DNA from: Sporomusa malonica
GTDB lineage: Bacteria > Bacillota > Negativicutes > Sporomusales > Sporomusaceae
Strand: one strand, 5' to 3'
Assembly (NCBI RefSeq): GCF_041428715.1
Contig: NZ_CP155572.1
DNA: 64,000 bases
Position numbers and translations under genes: made by a program. Shown piece by piece: positions 26,489 through 34,531 of the stretch. The notes under the pieces were generated by a model. It saw only the letters and a list, made by a program, of their open reading frames with translations. It was not told the DNA's origin and ran no database searches. How positions within the stretch are numbered: the stretch's first letter is position 1; every line of letters begins with the position of its first letter.

Positions 26489-27481
26489 ATGATAATCTCA
26501 TGGAATACCACTCAGCAGTGTAACATTAACTGTGTGCACTGTTATCGTGATGCTGGTGCTAAACGGGTAGATGAGTTAAGCACAGACGAAGGAAAAAAAC
26601 TGCTCAGCGAGATAGCGAAAGCTGGTTTTAAGATTATGATCTTAAGCGGCGGTGAACCCATGCTTCGTCCCGATATCTATGAACTCATCTCACATGCTGC
26701 TTCAGTTGGCCTTAGACCTGTTCTCGGCACTAATGGTATTATGCTTACCGGTGATGTACCTGCCAGGCTGAAGTCTGCCGGACTGATGTGCGCAGGGATC
26801 AGTGTGGACAGTCGCGACCCTGAGCGCCATGATACTTTTCGCGGGCTTAAAGGAGCTTGGCAGCAGACTATGGAAGGCATAAGAACCTGCCGGGAGGCTG
26901 GTTTGCCATTTCAAATCCATACGACAGTGAGCAATTGGAATGAAAACGAAGTGACAGACCTTACTGACTTTGCTGTTGAACTCGGTGCTGTGGCTCATCA
27001 CATTTTTTTCCTGGTGCCGGCAGGTCGGGGGAAAGATATTGAAGACACAACACTAAAGACCGCTCAGTATGAAGCTCTGCTGACACGTATTCTTGATAAG
27101 CAGGCAGCTACTTCGATTGAGCTAAAACCAACGTGCGCTCCACAATTTATGCGTATTGCCAAAGAGCGGGGCGTACCTATGCGTTATACCAGAGGGTGTC
27201 TGGCCGGAACCACTTATTGCGTAATACTGCCTAACGGTGATGTGCAACCTTGCCCGTATCTGCCGCTGAAAGTTGGCAATGTGCGGGAAACTGCCTTTGA
27301 TGCAATCTGGCAGGATAGTCAAGTATTTAAGGAACTTCGCCATGAACCACTCAAAGGCGGCTGCGGTTCCTGCGGTTTTGATCAACTGTGTGGCGGCTGC
27401 CGCGCCAGAGCGTATTACTACTCAGATGGAGATTATTTAGCGGAAGAACCCTGGTGCAGCCGAGGCTGCAGAGATAAATAA
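26489..27481 (+). CDS. nirJ2: Radical SAM/SPASM protein NirJ2-type (siroheme-to-haem pathway)
   Basis: 330 aa. CNINCVHC gives the radical SAM cluster, LSGGEPML follows, and CGSCGFDQLCGGCRARA closes the auxiliary-cluster domain. A paralogue of the preceding protein. The ATG at 26489 (AAGGAG upstream, four bases after the nirJ1 stop) is chosen over an upstream in-frame start that would overlap nirJ1 by 53 bases. Coupled translation with nirJ1. A hairpin repeat after the stop may act as terminator. Confidence 0.82.
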   Translation: MIISWNTTQQCNINCVHCYRDAGAKRVDELSTDEGKKLLSEIAKAGFKIMILSGGEPMLRPDIYELISHAASVGLRPVLGTNGIMLTGDVPARLKSAGLMCAGISVDSRDPERHDTFRGLKGAWQQTMEGIRTCREAGLPFQIHTTVSNWNENEVTDLTDFAVELGAVAHHIFFLVPAGRGKDIEDTTLKTAQYEALLTRILDKQAATSIELKPTCAPQFMRIAKERGVPMRYTRGCLAGTTYCVILPNGDVQPCPYLPLKVGNVRETAFDAIWQDSQVFKELRHEPLKGGCGSCGFDQLCGGCRARAYYYSDGDYLAEEPWCSRGCRDK

Positions 27482-27492
27482 CAGGTTATTGA

Positions 27493-27575
27493 GAAAAACG
27501 AGATTGCTATACTACCGTTCGCAATGATGATACCGTTATCCGGTCATTGCAAGCGAGAAAGGCAATCTCGTTTTC
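27493..27575. repeat. GAGATTGC/GCAATCTC hairpin repeat, full copy 1
   Basis: The outer arms GAAAAACGAGATTGC (27493-27507) and GCAATCTCGTTTTC (27562-27575) enclose inner arms GCAATGA and TCATTGC. The same architecture occurs at 38222-38300. This is the widespread bacterial repeat recognised by CGTCATTGCGAG. It lies after nirJ2 and could terminate it. The rest of 27576-27776 shows no gene; it must hold the hydrogenase promoter, but I see no convincing one. Confidence 0.75.
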
Positions 27576-27776
27576 TGTATAAATGCTCCCAGGAAAGGAA
27601 ATCTAATAAAGCCGAATAATTGCGCGGATGTGGCAGCCGTAATCTCTGAATTTCACAAAATAGATCAATGGATAATTATTTTTACTTTCAAACTAAAATG
27701 GACAGGAAATTCAGAAAAAAGAGAGAATACCAAATAAAGGGATTAGTTAGGAATACTTATTTTAAGGGGGGCGACT

Positions 27777-28907
27777 ATGGAAAAGCGGGATACCCTTTGG
27801 GAATTATTCCAGAAGAAAAATATTGGTCGGCGCGACTTCCTAAAAACATGCGTGGCCCTGACCAGCATGATGGGCTTATCCACTGAATTTTTACCTCAAG
27901 TAATTGAAGCAGCTGATAAAAAGCCGCTGCTGCCAGTTATTTGGCTCCACGGTCACGAGTGTACAGGCTGTGATGAAAGCTTTATCCGCTCGCAGTCACC
28001 GCTAGCTTCAGATCTTGTATTAAATATGATTGCTCTTGAATATATGGATGTATTAGCCGCTGCAGCCGGCGAACCGCTTGAGCATCACTTGGAAGAAACC
28101 ATTAAAAAGTACGCTGGTCAATATGTTCTAATATTTGAAGGAGCTGTACCTACTGCTGAAAACGGTATATACTGTATGGTCGGCGGCAAACCAATTCTTG
28201 AAACCTTGAAACATGTTGCTCAAAATGCGGCAGCTATTATTGAAAATGGTTCCTGTGCCGCCTGGGGTGGCATTCAGGCTGCCAGACCTAATCCGACTAA
28301 ATCCGTGGCTGTAAGTGAAGTAATTAGCGGTAAGCCTATTATCAAAGTTCCTGGCTGTCCGCCGATTCCTGAAGTTTTGACAGGTACAATCATGCACTAT
28401 GTGTTATTCGGGCAACTGCCGCCTGTTGATAATCAGGGACGGCCAAAGCAATTCTTTGGCAACCGCATTCATGATACCTGTTACCGGCGCCCATTCTTTG
28501 ATTCGGGCATGTTTGTTGAGAAGTTTGACGACATGGCCAGTAAAGCTGGCTGGTGTCTGTACAAGGTAGGCTGCCGGGGACCTGAGGCTTATAATTCCTG
28601 TGGCAATATGCGTTGGTGGAACGGTATGAGCTATCCTATCCAATCAGGCGCGCCTTGTGTGGCCTGTGCGGCTAACAATTTCTGGGATAATGATCCTTTT
28701 TATGAGCGCTTGCCTAACATTCCGGTGCCTAATACAATTGCCAACGCAGACAAAGTTGGCGCTATCCTGGCTGGCGTGACTACCGCTGGCGTAGTGGCTC
28801 ATGGCATAGCATCCTATGTTCAGCATAAAATGCATGAGTCGAAAGCAGAACACTCGCCAGAAGGCACTGATGAACATAAGCCTGAACGCGGCCAGGATAA
28901 TGAATAG
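27777..28907 (+). CDS. hyaA: Membrane-bound uptake [NiFe]-hydrogenase small subunit
   Basis: 376 aa. A twin-arginine signal (GRRDFLK, residues ~18-24) is followed by a hydrophobic stretch, so the folded heterodimer is exported. Cluster cysteines are in HGHECTGCDES, GSCAAWGG and PGCPPIPEV, plus GCRGPEAYNSC. A C-terminal hydrophobic helix (~325-345) anchors it to the membrane, and a His/Glu-rich tail follows. It transfers electrons from H2 to the cytochrome b subunit encoded two genes on. GGGGGG precedes the ATG. Group 1-type respiratory hydrogenase. Confidence 0.93.
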   Translation: MEKRDTLWELFQKKNIGRRDFLKTCVALTSMMGLSTEFLPQVIEAADKKPLLPVIWLHGHECTGCDESFIRSQSPLASDLVLNMIALEYMDVLAAAAGEPLEHHLEETIKKYAGQYVLIFEGAVPTAENGIYCMVGGKPILETLKHVAQNAAAIIENGSCAAWGGIQAARPNPTKSVAVSEVISGKPIIKVPGCPPIPEVLTGTIMHYVLFGQLPPVDNQGRPKQFFGNRIHDTCYRRPFFDSGMFVEKFDDMASKAGWCLYKVGCRGPEAYNSCGNMRWWNGMSYPIQSGAPCVACAANNFWDNDPFYERLPNIPVPNTIANADKVGAILAGVTTAGVVAHGIASYVQHKMHESKAEHSPEGTDEHKPERGQDNE

Positions 28908-28928
28908 GGACGAGGAGGAACTGCTTAG

Positions 28929-30821
28929 ATGAAACGCATAGTTGTTGACCCAATAAACCGGATTGAGGGCCACCTGCGAATTGAAATAAAAGTTGACGAA
29001 GCTACCGGCAAAGTTGAAGACGCCTTGTCAAGCGGTACCGCCTGGCGGGGAATTGAATTGATATTGAAGGGACGAGACCCTCGGGATTCCTGGATGTTTG
29101 CCCAGCGCATCTGTGGTGTATGTACTACTGTCCATGCATTAGGCAGCCTAAGGGCTGTTGAAGATGCGCTAGGGATCGAAATCCCCAAAAATGCTAACTA
29201 CATCCGCAATATCATTGCTGCCTCGCAAATGGTTCATGATCATACTGTGCATTTTTACCACCTTCATGCTTTAGACTGGGTAAGTCCGGTTGCTGCTCTC
29301 AAAGCTGACCCGGCAGCCACAGCGGCTCTCCAGAACACAGTGTTGGAAAAGTACAGCCTAAAGTTTGAGGGGCCTGTTAGTTTTGATACCAATGCTTATC
29401 CCAAAGATTTCCCTAAAGCAACTACCGCTTATTTCAGAGAAATTCAAAACAAAATAAAGAAGATTGTCGAGAGTGGCCAGTTAGGTATTTTTGCCGGTCA
29501 TTACTGGGAACATCCCGACTATGATGTCTTACCGCCTGAAGCCCATCTCATGGCTGTATCGCACTATTTAAATATGCTTGACCGCCAGCGTGAACTGGTA
29601 TATTCACATCTTGTTTTTGGTGGGAAAAATCCTCATCCTCATTACATAGTCGGTGGAATGCCGTGCTCGATCTCGATGAACGATATGAATGCACCGGTTA
29701 ACACGGAACGATTAGCATTAGTTGATACATCAGTAAACCTGGGGATTGACCTAGTTAATAATTTCTATATTCCTGATTTGTTGGTTATTGGTGAGCTCTT
29801 TGTCAAAGCAGGTTATGTGGATGGCGGTGGCTTAGCTGGACAGCGGGTATTATCTTTTGGTGATTTTCCGGATGAACGCTATAGCGGGACATCAAATGGC
29901 GATTTTTTCAAAAATCTATTGGTCGACTCAAGCGGTGTTGTTGAGAACTTTGGCCAGGGTGTGTCTAAGGCAACTTTCTTTCCGCTGGAAGGCAAAGATT
30001 TAAGCGATCCTAATGTACTGGCTGAAGGTGTCGAACATTCCTGGTATAGCTATCCTGAAGCAGGCAAAGACCTTCATCCCTGGAGTGGCGTTACCAGTCC
30101 GCAGTATACCGCGCCCAAGGAAGGAACTAAGACCAATTGGAAATACCTTGATGAAGCCGGAAAGTACTCCTGGGTTAAAACGCCAAAATGGAATGGGAAA
30201 ATGGCGGAAGTGGGCCCGTTGGCTAAGTACATTGTAGTGTACACCAAGGTTAAACAGGGAATTATTCAGCAGCCAACCTGGGCGGAAAAACTCATTGTTG
30301 ACCAAATTGATGCAGTATCAAAACTACTCAACCTACCACCGGAAAAATGGATGCCCAGCACTGTTGGACGGACTGCTATCCGCGGCCTAGATGCTCAGCT
30401 AAGCGCCTACATAAACAAGTATTTCCTGGATAAACTGATAAATAACATTAAGGCAGGCGATACAACAGTAGCTAACACTGCCACCTGGGATCCCGCAAGC
30501 TGGCCGAAAGAAGCCAAAGGTGTTGGTCTGCATGAAGCACCCCGCGGTGGCCTTAGCCACTGGGTGACAATTAAGAACGGCAAGATTGACAACTATCAGG
30601 CTATTGTTCCCTCCACCTGGAACGCCTGTCCGCGAGACGGCAAAGCCGGTTATGGTGCTTATGAATCCAGTATGATAGAGACTAAGGTGAAGATTGCCGA
30701 AAAGCCGCTTGAAATACTGAGGGTTATTCACTCCTTTGACCCCTGTCTGGCCTGTGCAACCCATCTGTATGACAAAGAGGGCAAGGAGCTTGCAGTAGTC
30801 CGCACCGACCCGTATTTATAG
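28929..30821 (+). CDS. hyaB: Membrane-bound uptake [NiFe]-hydrogenase large subunit
   Basis: 630 aa, somewhat longer than typical HyaB/HybC. The N-terminal metal-binding motif RICGVCTTVHALGSLRAVE is at ~60-78 and the C-terminal DPCLACATH near 605-613. An 18-residue tail after the His (LYDKEGKEL...) is the maturation peptide removed by the protease encoded downstream. All four metal-ligand Cys are present. It oxidises H2 outside the membrane. GAGGAGG precedes the ATG 21 bases after hyaA. Confidence 0.95.
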   Translation: MKRIVVDPINRIEGHLRIEIKVDEATGKVEDALSSGTAWRGIELILKGRDPRDSWMFAQRICGVCTTVHALGSLRAVEDALGIEIPKNANYIRNIIAASQMVHDHTVHFYHLHALDWVSPVAALKADPAATAALQNTVLEKYSLKFEGPVSFDTNAYPKDFPKATTAYFREIQNKIKKIVESGQLGIFAGHYWEHPDYDVLPPEAHLMAVSHYLNMLDRQRELVYSHLVFGGKNPHPHYIVGGMPCSISMNDMNAPVNTERLALVDTSVNLGIDLVNNFYIPDLLVIGELFVKAGYVDGGGLAGQRVLSFGDFPDERYSGTSNGDFFKNLLVDSSGVVENFGQGVSKATFFPLEGKDLSDPNVLAEGVEHSWYSYPEAGKDLHPWSGVTSPQYTAPKEGTKTNWKYLDEAGKYSWVKTPKWNGKMAEVGPLAKYIVVYTKVKQGIIQQPTWAEKLIVDQIDAVSKLLNLPPEKWMPSTVGRTAIRGLDAQLSAYINKYFLDKLINNIKAGDTTVANTATWDPASWPKEAKGVGLHEAPRGGLSHWVTIKNGKIDNYQAIVPSTWNACPRDGKAGYGAYESSMIETKVKIAEKPLEILRVIHSFDPCLACATHLYDKEGKELAVVRTDPYL

Positions 30822-30841
30822 AAAAAGGAGGAATACCGGTC

Positions 30842-31564
30842 ATGCGCCAAGGAGCTATGAAACCGTATTACCTGTTTAGCCCGTGGACACGGATTTTTCA
30901 CTGGGTAATGGTAATATGTACATTTATTCTGTTTTTTACTGGGCTGTATATCGGCAATCCCTTTTTCTTAGGTACACAAGGGATGGAACCGACATTTGCC
31001 GTTAACAATGTGTTGTCCATGGAAGTGATACGCTATATCCACTTTATTGCGGGTTACGTGCTTGTCATTTCTTTTATTCCACGCATTTACGGCTTTATCA
31101 TTAATCCCGGTGACAGGCTGCTGCCTAAGCCGTGGACCAAGCTCTACTGGACAGGGATTATCGATACCAAAATGCACTATATGTTCATGCGCAGCAAGCA
31201 CCGGCCTTATTTAAGAAATTCATTGGCCAGGTCTGGTTATTTGGCTGTGTATCTTATGTTTTTAATTGAGGCTATTACCGGTTTTGCCATGTACTACATG
31301 GTCGACCCAAACCGGTTTTTGGCAAAAATATTTGGTCCATATACCAACTGGCTAGTCAATGAGTATATGGTTCACATGATTCACCATTATGTTGCTTGGT
31401 TCATAATCCTATTTGTTATCGTTCATGTTTACATGGCGATCAGGGCTGACTTTACAGAAAAAGGCGGCGAGGTATCTGCTATGTTTTCGGGCATCAAGTA
31501 CATGGAAGAAGAGCCTGACGATCTAGGCGACATAATAGATACTAAGAAAAGTAAGGCAAAATAG
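30842..31564 (+). CDS. hyaC: Hydrogenase b-type cytochrome subunit
   Basis: 240 aa, four to five membrane helices with haem-ligand histidines (FHWVMV, YIHFIAGYV, HMIHHYVAWF, VHVYMAI). The HyaC/HupC family carries two b haems and passes electrons from the hydrogenase to menaquinone. GGAGG is 10 bases before the ATG; an in-frame ATG 15 bases later is less well placed. Its presence shows that this hydrogenase is respiratory, unlike the ion-pumping complex at 3.9-11.2 kb. Confidence 0.92.
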   Translation: MRQGAMKPYYLFSPWTRIFHWVMVICTFILFFTGLYIGNPFFLGTQGMEPTFAVNNVLSMEVIRYIHFIAGYVLVISFIPRIYGFIINPGDRLLPKPWTKLYWTGIIDTKMHYMFMRSKHRPYLRNSLARSGYLAVYLMFLIEAITGFAMYYMVDPNRFLAKIFGPYTNWLVNEYMVHMIHHYVAWFIILFVIVHVYMAIRADFTEKGGEVSAMFSGIKYMEEEPDDLGDIIDTKKSKAK

Positions 31565-31575
31565 GAGCTTCGATT

Positions 31576-32058
31576 ATGGAGAAGATCATTGTTCTAGGTG
31601 TCGGTAATATTTTAATGCAAGACGAAGGTTTTGGCGTCCGGGTGGTTGAAGAACTCACCCGGCGCTATGCATTTCCAGACAACGTGCAGGTCTTAGATGG
31701 CGGCACGTTAGGGATGGAACTGCTCAGATTTATCGCTGGTGCTGACCGACTGCTCATTATTGATGCTGTAAACGGTGGCTGTGCGCCAGGCGAATTCTAT
31801 CAGTTTGCCAATGAGGAAGTCAAAGCCTATTTTAGGGATAAGGTGTCGATGCATGAACTGGGGATTCAGGATGTGTTGGCAGCATTGGAGCTTATAGAAG
31901 AACCAGTCAAAGAGGTTGTGGTTCTCGGCATTCAGCCTGCTGTTATCGATGTTGGACTAGAGTTAAGTGAAATAGTGCAGCCTGGTGTTGATAAGGCTGC
32001 GGCTAAAACGATTGAGGTTTTACGTTCTTGGGGTATAAACTGCCTGACGCATACATAG
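31576..32058 (+). CDS. hyaD: Hydrogenase maturation endopeptidase (HyaD/HybD)
   Basis: 160 aa. Family motifs GVGNILMQDEGFGVRV with the nickel-sensing Glu, LDGGTLGMELL with the Asp, and SMHELGIQDVL with the His are all present. It cleaves the large-subunit tail after nickel insertion. Specificity for HyaB is inferred from position; the Hyf-type large subunit in this window has no tail to cleave. Last gene of the hydrogenase operon; the hyp genes for NiFe centre assembly are not in the window. Confidence 0.93.
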   Translation: MEKIIVLGVGNILMQDEGFGVRVVEELTRRYAFPDNVQVLDGGTLGMELLRFIAGADRLLIIDAVNGGCAPGEFYQFANEEVKAYFRDKVSMHELGIQDVLAALELIEEPVKEVVVLGIQPAVIDVGLELSEIVQPGVDKAAAKTIEVLRSWGINCLTHT

Positions 32059-32063
32059 GTTTT

Positions 32064-32152
32064 ATAAAGAAAACACGGCTTGCGCCGAGCCTTGGCGAAA
32101 GCGGAAGCCGATGTTGCCTTATCCAGACGGAAAGTTATTACTTTCTTACAGA
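32064..32152 (-). repeat. Dispersed 89-bp element, copy C
   Basis: On the minus strand it runs from TCTGTAAGAAAG to GTTTTCTTTAT and has the CGGCTT/AAGCCG hairpin. Its first hairpin is slightly changed (GAAAGTAATAACTTTC). It starts six bases after the hyaD stop. Confidence 0.87.
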
Positions 32153-32161
32153 ATAAAGATA

Positions 32162-32204
32162 GACTTAGCTTCAGGTGGGGTTTTAACCCCATCTGAAGTT
32201 TAGT
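32162..32204 (+). terminator. Long hairpin, likely terminator of the hydrogenase operon
   Basis: GACTTAGCTTCAGGTGGGGTT (32162-32182) folds on 32185-32204 with only a few mismatches; the loop is 2 bases. A short T run follows. It could stop the hya operon or be part of the structured leader that follows. Confidence 0.6.
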
Positions 32205-32208
32205 CGAC

Positions 32209-32329
32209 CTTATCCAGGGACTTAGACGCTCGCCTGTGCCCTTTGGGTATAACTCCCGCTTATATACCCTAAAGGGCATAGGAAAGCGGGAGTCTTAGAG
32301 CGACTTAGTCATCGGATAAATGCGGGAGG
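32209..32329 (+). ncRNA. Structured, potentially bistable leader before the 32337 gene
   Basis: An outer stem pairs 32210-32231 with 32298-32319 (CGCTC/GAGCG, GACT/AGTC and TTATCC/GGATAA, few mismatches). Inside, helix A joins 32237-32251 with 32263-32278, and helix B joins ACTCCCGCTT (32252-32261) with AAGCGGGAGT (32284-32293). A and B cannot coexist. CTCCCGC can also pair with the ribosome site GCGGGAG at 32322-32328. This is the layout of a translational switch; no known riboswitch class was recognised. Confidence 0.5.
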
Positions 32330-32336
32330 TGGGGCA

Positions 32337-32651
32337 GTGAATCATAGTGTCCTGTATGTTATTCTTACCCTAAAAGACGATCCTGAGGTATTTCCAGCTG
32401 AGGACTACCGGTATAATCACGAAAATAACTGTCATGAGTTATTAATTACTGTATTTGATCAAATGCTATGGGTAGACACTCGGAGCGTGAAGTTAAGGAA
32501 AGTGACAGGTACACTTTTTTGCTGGAAGGAATATGAACAGGGAGAATATGTTGAACTGAATCAAACCAATGCTGTTTGCCCTGAATGCGGCTGGTGGAGA
32601 TGCCATTTATGCGACTCCTGCCGCTGTAACAAACCTGGTAAAACGGGATAA
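32337..32651 (+). CDS. Hypothetical zinc-ribbon protein, 104 aa
   Basis: Not recognised. It starts at GTG, 7 bases after GGGAGG. The N-terminal ~75 residues look globular and beta-rich (YVILTLKDDPEVFPAEDY, HELLITVFDQML). The C-terminus is a Cys cluster, CPECGWWRCHLCDSCRC, which would bind one or two zinc ions or an Fe-S centre. Preceded by the structured leader, so its translation may be regulated. It is followed by the aroH promoter region. Confidence 0.7.
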   Translation: MNHSVLYVILTLKDDPEVFPAEDYRYNHENNCHELLITVFDQMLWVDTRSVKLRKVTGTLFCWKEYEQGEYVELNQTNAVCPECGWWRCHLCDSCRCNKPGKTG

Positions 32652-32749
32652 TGACTAAAGTAATTTACAACACAAGCAGGAAAAAAAGAATTTTGCGCGT
32701 ATATTGTATACTATAAACTTTCCTAATTCTTTTTCTAGGAGTGGTGACT

Positions 32750-33109
32750 ATGCTACGCGGCGTTCGTGGTGCAACAACTGTTACAGCCAATAATCGTGAA
32801 GAAATCTTTGAGCGCGTGGCTGAACTTCTTTCGGAAATAGCGCGGGAAAATGCGATAGTTACAGAGGACATTGGTGCTGTAATATTTAGCTCTACCCCTG
32901 ACCTAAACTCAGCTTTTCCTGCGGCTGGTGCAAGAAAGCTCGGCTGGATTCAGGTGCCGCTGTTTGGGACACAGGAGATAGAGTGTACTGATGCTTTGCC
33001 GCTTTGTATTCGCGTGTTGATTCTCTGGAATACTGATGCGCAGCAACAGGATATCAAGCATGTTTATCTGCATGATGCTGTCGTCTTGCGTCAGGATATC
33101 AAGCTGTAA
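32750..33109 (+). CDS. aroH: Monofunctional chorismate mutase, AroH class
   Basis: 119 aa. AroH fold markers LRGVRGATTVTANN near the start, then SSTPDLNSAFPAAGAR and CIRVLILWN with the Arg that binds chorismate. It converts chorismate to prephenate for Tyr/Phe synthesis. The ATG at 32750 is preferred to a GTG at 32741 because AGGAG stands 9 bases before it and the family starts with M-(L/R)-RG-RGA. Single gene with its own terminator; aroE lies at 58.5 kb. Confidence 0.93.
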   Translation: MLRGVRGATTVTANNREEIFERVAELLSEIARENAIVTEDIGAVIFSSTPDLNSAFPAAGARKLGWIQVPLFGTQEIECTDALPLCIRVLILWNTDAQQQDIKHVYLHDAVVLRQDIKL

Positions 33110-33130
33110 AAAACTGAGGTTACCAACATT

Positions 33131-33170
33131 AAAGCCTGCTTTGTTAATTTACAGAGCAGGCTTTAATAAT
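33131..33170 (+). terminator. Intrinsic terminator after aroH
   Basis: AAAGCCTGCT (33131-33140) pairs with AGCAGGCTTT (33155-33164), followed by a short T/A tract. Confidence 0.82.
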
Positions 33171-33274
33171 TCACTCATAGATGCTAATGATAGTATAAAG
33201 AGAAGCACGTTCTGAGGATAACTGCACTAAGCTGCGTTTTGTTGTCGGAGCTGGCTAATTTATGTAAAATTTAA

Positions 33275-33302
33275 TTGCAATCACAGGCTGGCAATGTATA
33301 AT
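33275..33302 (+). promoter_or_regulatory. SigA-type promoter for the glycosyltransferase gene
   Basis: TTGCAA (33275-33280), a 16-base spacer and TATAAT (33297-33302) lie ~28 bases before the ATG, with AAGGAGG in between. Confidence 0.65.
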
Positions 33303-33330
33303 ATAGTGGTGACAAGGAGGATGGAATGTT

Positions 33331-34302
33331 ATGGTTTTGAGTAATGATTTGATATCTATTGTTGTGCCGGTATTTAATGAACAAGATAATATCAACAACT
33401 TTTATCAGGAAGTTGTTAAACATATGAAGCAGCTGGACTACTGTTTTGAGCTTATTTTTATCGACGATGGCTCAAGCGATGCGACACCACTTATTTTGGA
33501 GCGGCTAGCTAATGAGGATGGGCGGGTAAGGGCGCTGATTATGGCTCGTAATTTTGGACACCAGGTAGCCTTGACTTGTGGATTGGACTATGCGAAAGGA
33601 GCGGCTGTAATCACTATGGATGGTGACATGCAGCATCCGCCTGAGATGTTGCCGCAACTGATTGAAAAATGGGAAGAAGGGTTTCAGGTAGTCCAAACAG
33701 TAAGAATAAATACTGAGGGTGTTTCCTGGTTTAAAAGTTTTACGTCAGGCATGTTTTATAAACTGATGAATGCCATGTCTAATGTGCGGGTAACTGAAGG
33801 CGGTTCTGATTTTAGATTATTGGATAGGAAAGTGGTAGAGAGTTTTTGTCGCTTTCGGGAACGGGCCAGATTTATTCGGGGGATGATTAGCGCTATTGGT
33901 TACCGGCAAACTAAAGTTGAATTTGTCGCTCCTAAACGATTCGCCGGACAATCTAAGTTCTCTTTAAAAAGAATGCTGCATTTTGCCCTTGACGGTATCA
34001 CCGCCTACTCTAAGACACCGCTTCGCTTTGCTTTTTATGCTGGCATTGCCCTAGGGTTTGGCAGCATTGTTCTAACACTGCATGTTCTCTACATTAGGCT
34101 CTTTACTAGTGAAGCTGTTCCCGGTTGGGCGACAATTACTGCGAGTATCTTACTCTTAGGCGGTTTACAATTGGCCGGGATTGGCATTATCGGCGAATAC
34201 GTTGGACGAATCTTTGAAGAGGTAAAACAGCGTCCGCTTTACTGGCTCCGGGCCGAGCTTGGACAGCAGCAGGAAAAAAATAGAGAACAAACCCTTTTAT
34301 AA
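33331..34302 (+). CDS. Family 2 glycosyltransferase, membrane-bound (GtrB/DPM-like)
   Basis: 323 aa. The GT-A domain is at ~8-240 with VPVFNEQDNI, IDDGSSD and the metal-binding MDGDMQHPPE. Two C-terminal membrane helices (~235-300) are typical of polyprenyl-phosphate sugar transferases such as GtrB, ArnC-like and YfdH-like proteins. It probably loads a sugar from a nucleotide donor onto undecaprenyl phosphate for wall or surface glycan synthesis; the sugar is unknown. It stands alone before the c-di-AMP-controlled wall hydrolase. Confidence 0.87.
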   Translation: MVLSNDLISIVVPVFNEQDNINNFYQEVVKHMKQLDYCFELIFIDDGSSDATPLILERLANEDGRVRALIMARNFGHQVALTCGLDYAKGAAVITMDGDMQHPPEMLPQLIEKWEEGFQVVQTVRINTEGVSWFKSFTSGMFYKLMNAMSNVRVTEGGSDFRLLDRKVVESFCRFRERARFIRGMISAIGYRQTKVEFVAPKRFAGQSKFSLKRMLHFALDGITAYSKTPLRFAFYAGIALGFGSIVLTLHVLYIRLFTSEAVPGWATITASILLLGGLQLAGIGIIGEYVGRIFEEVKQRPLYWLRAELGQQQEKNREQTLL

Positions 34303-34398
34303 AAAACAAATGGCTGCCCTAATAATTGTAAAAAAAACACGATTTTGGGCAGGATTTTTTAAATTAAAGTCGAATATATTATAGTGAGCATTGTAGAA

Positions 34399-34516
34399 AG
34401 CCGAATCCAGCTCAGGTACGGGGGAACCAATTCGTGGGGTGAAACTTAAAAAGCGCCAGCTTTTTAGGTAGGGTGCCTGCAACCCTAACCCGTCAGCTAA
34501 CCTCGGAGGCCACCGA
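34399..34516 (+). ncRNA. c-di-AMP riboswitch (ydaO-yuaA type)
   Basis: The class's conserved blocks appear in order: CCGAATCC, GGTACGGGGGAACCA, TGGGGTGAA, TAGGTAGGGTGC, AACCCTAACCCGTCAGCTAACCTCGGAGGC. It lies directly before a secreted NlpC/P60 wall hydrolase, the commonest gene type under this switch. High c-di-AMP should turn the gene off (known for the class). No separate T-run terminator is obvious; the 3' end reaches close to the ribosome site. Confidence 0.95.
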
Positions 34517-34531
34517 GAGGAGAAACCAAAA

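Noticed and set aside
32237..32293. H-type pseudoknot formed by helices A and B together
   Set aside because: There are no bases to span the 10-bp helix B on one side and only five to cross the 15-bp helix A on the other, so both full helices cannot coexist. Treated as alternatives instead.
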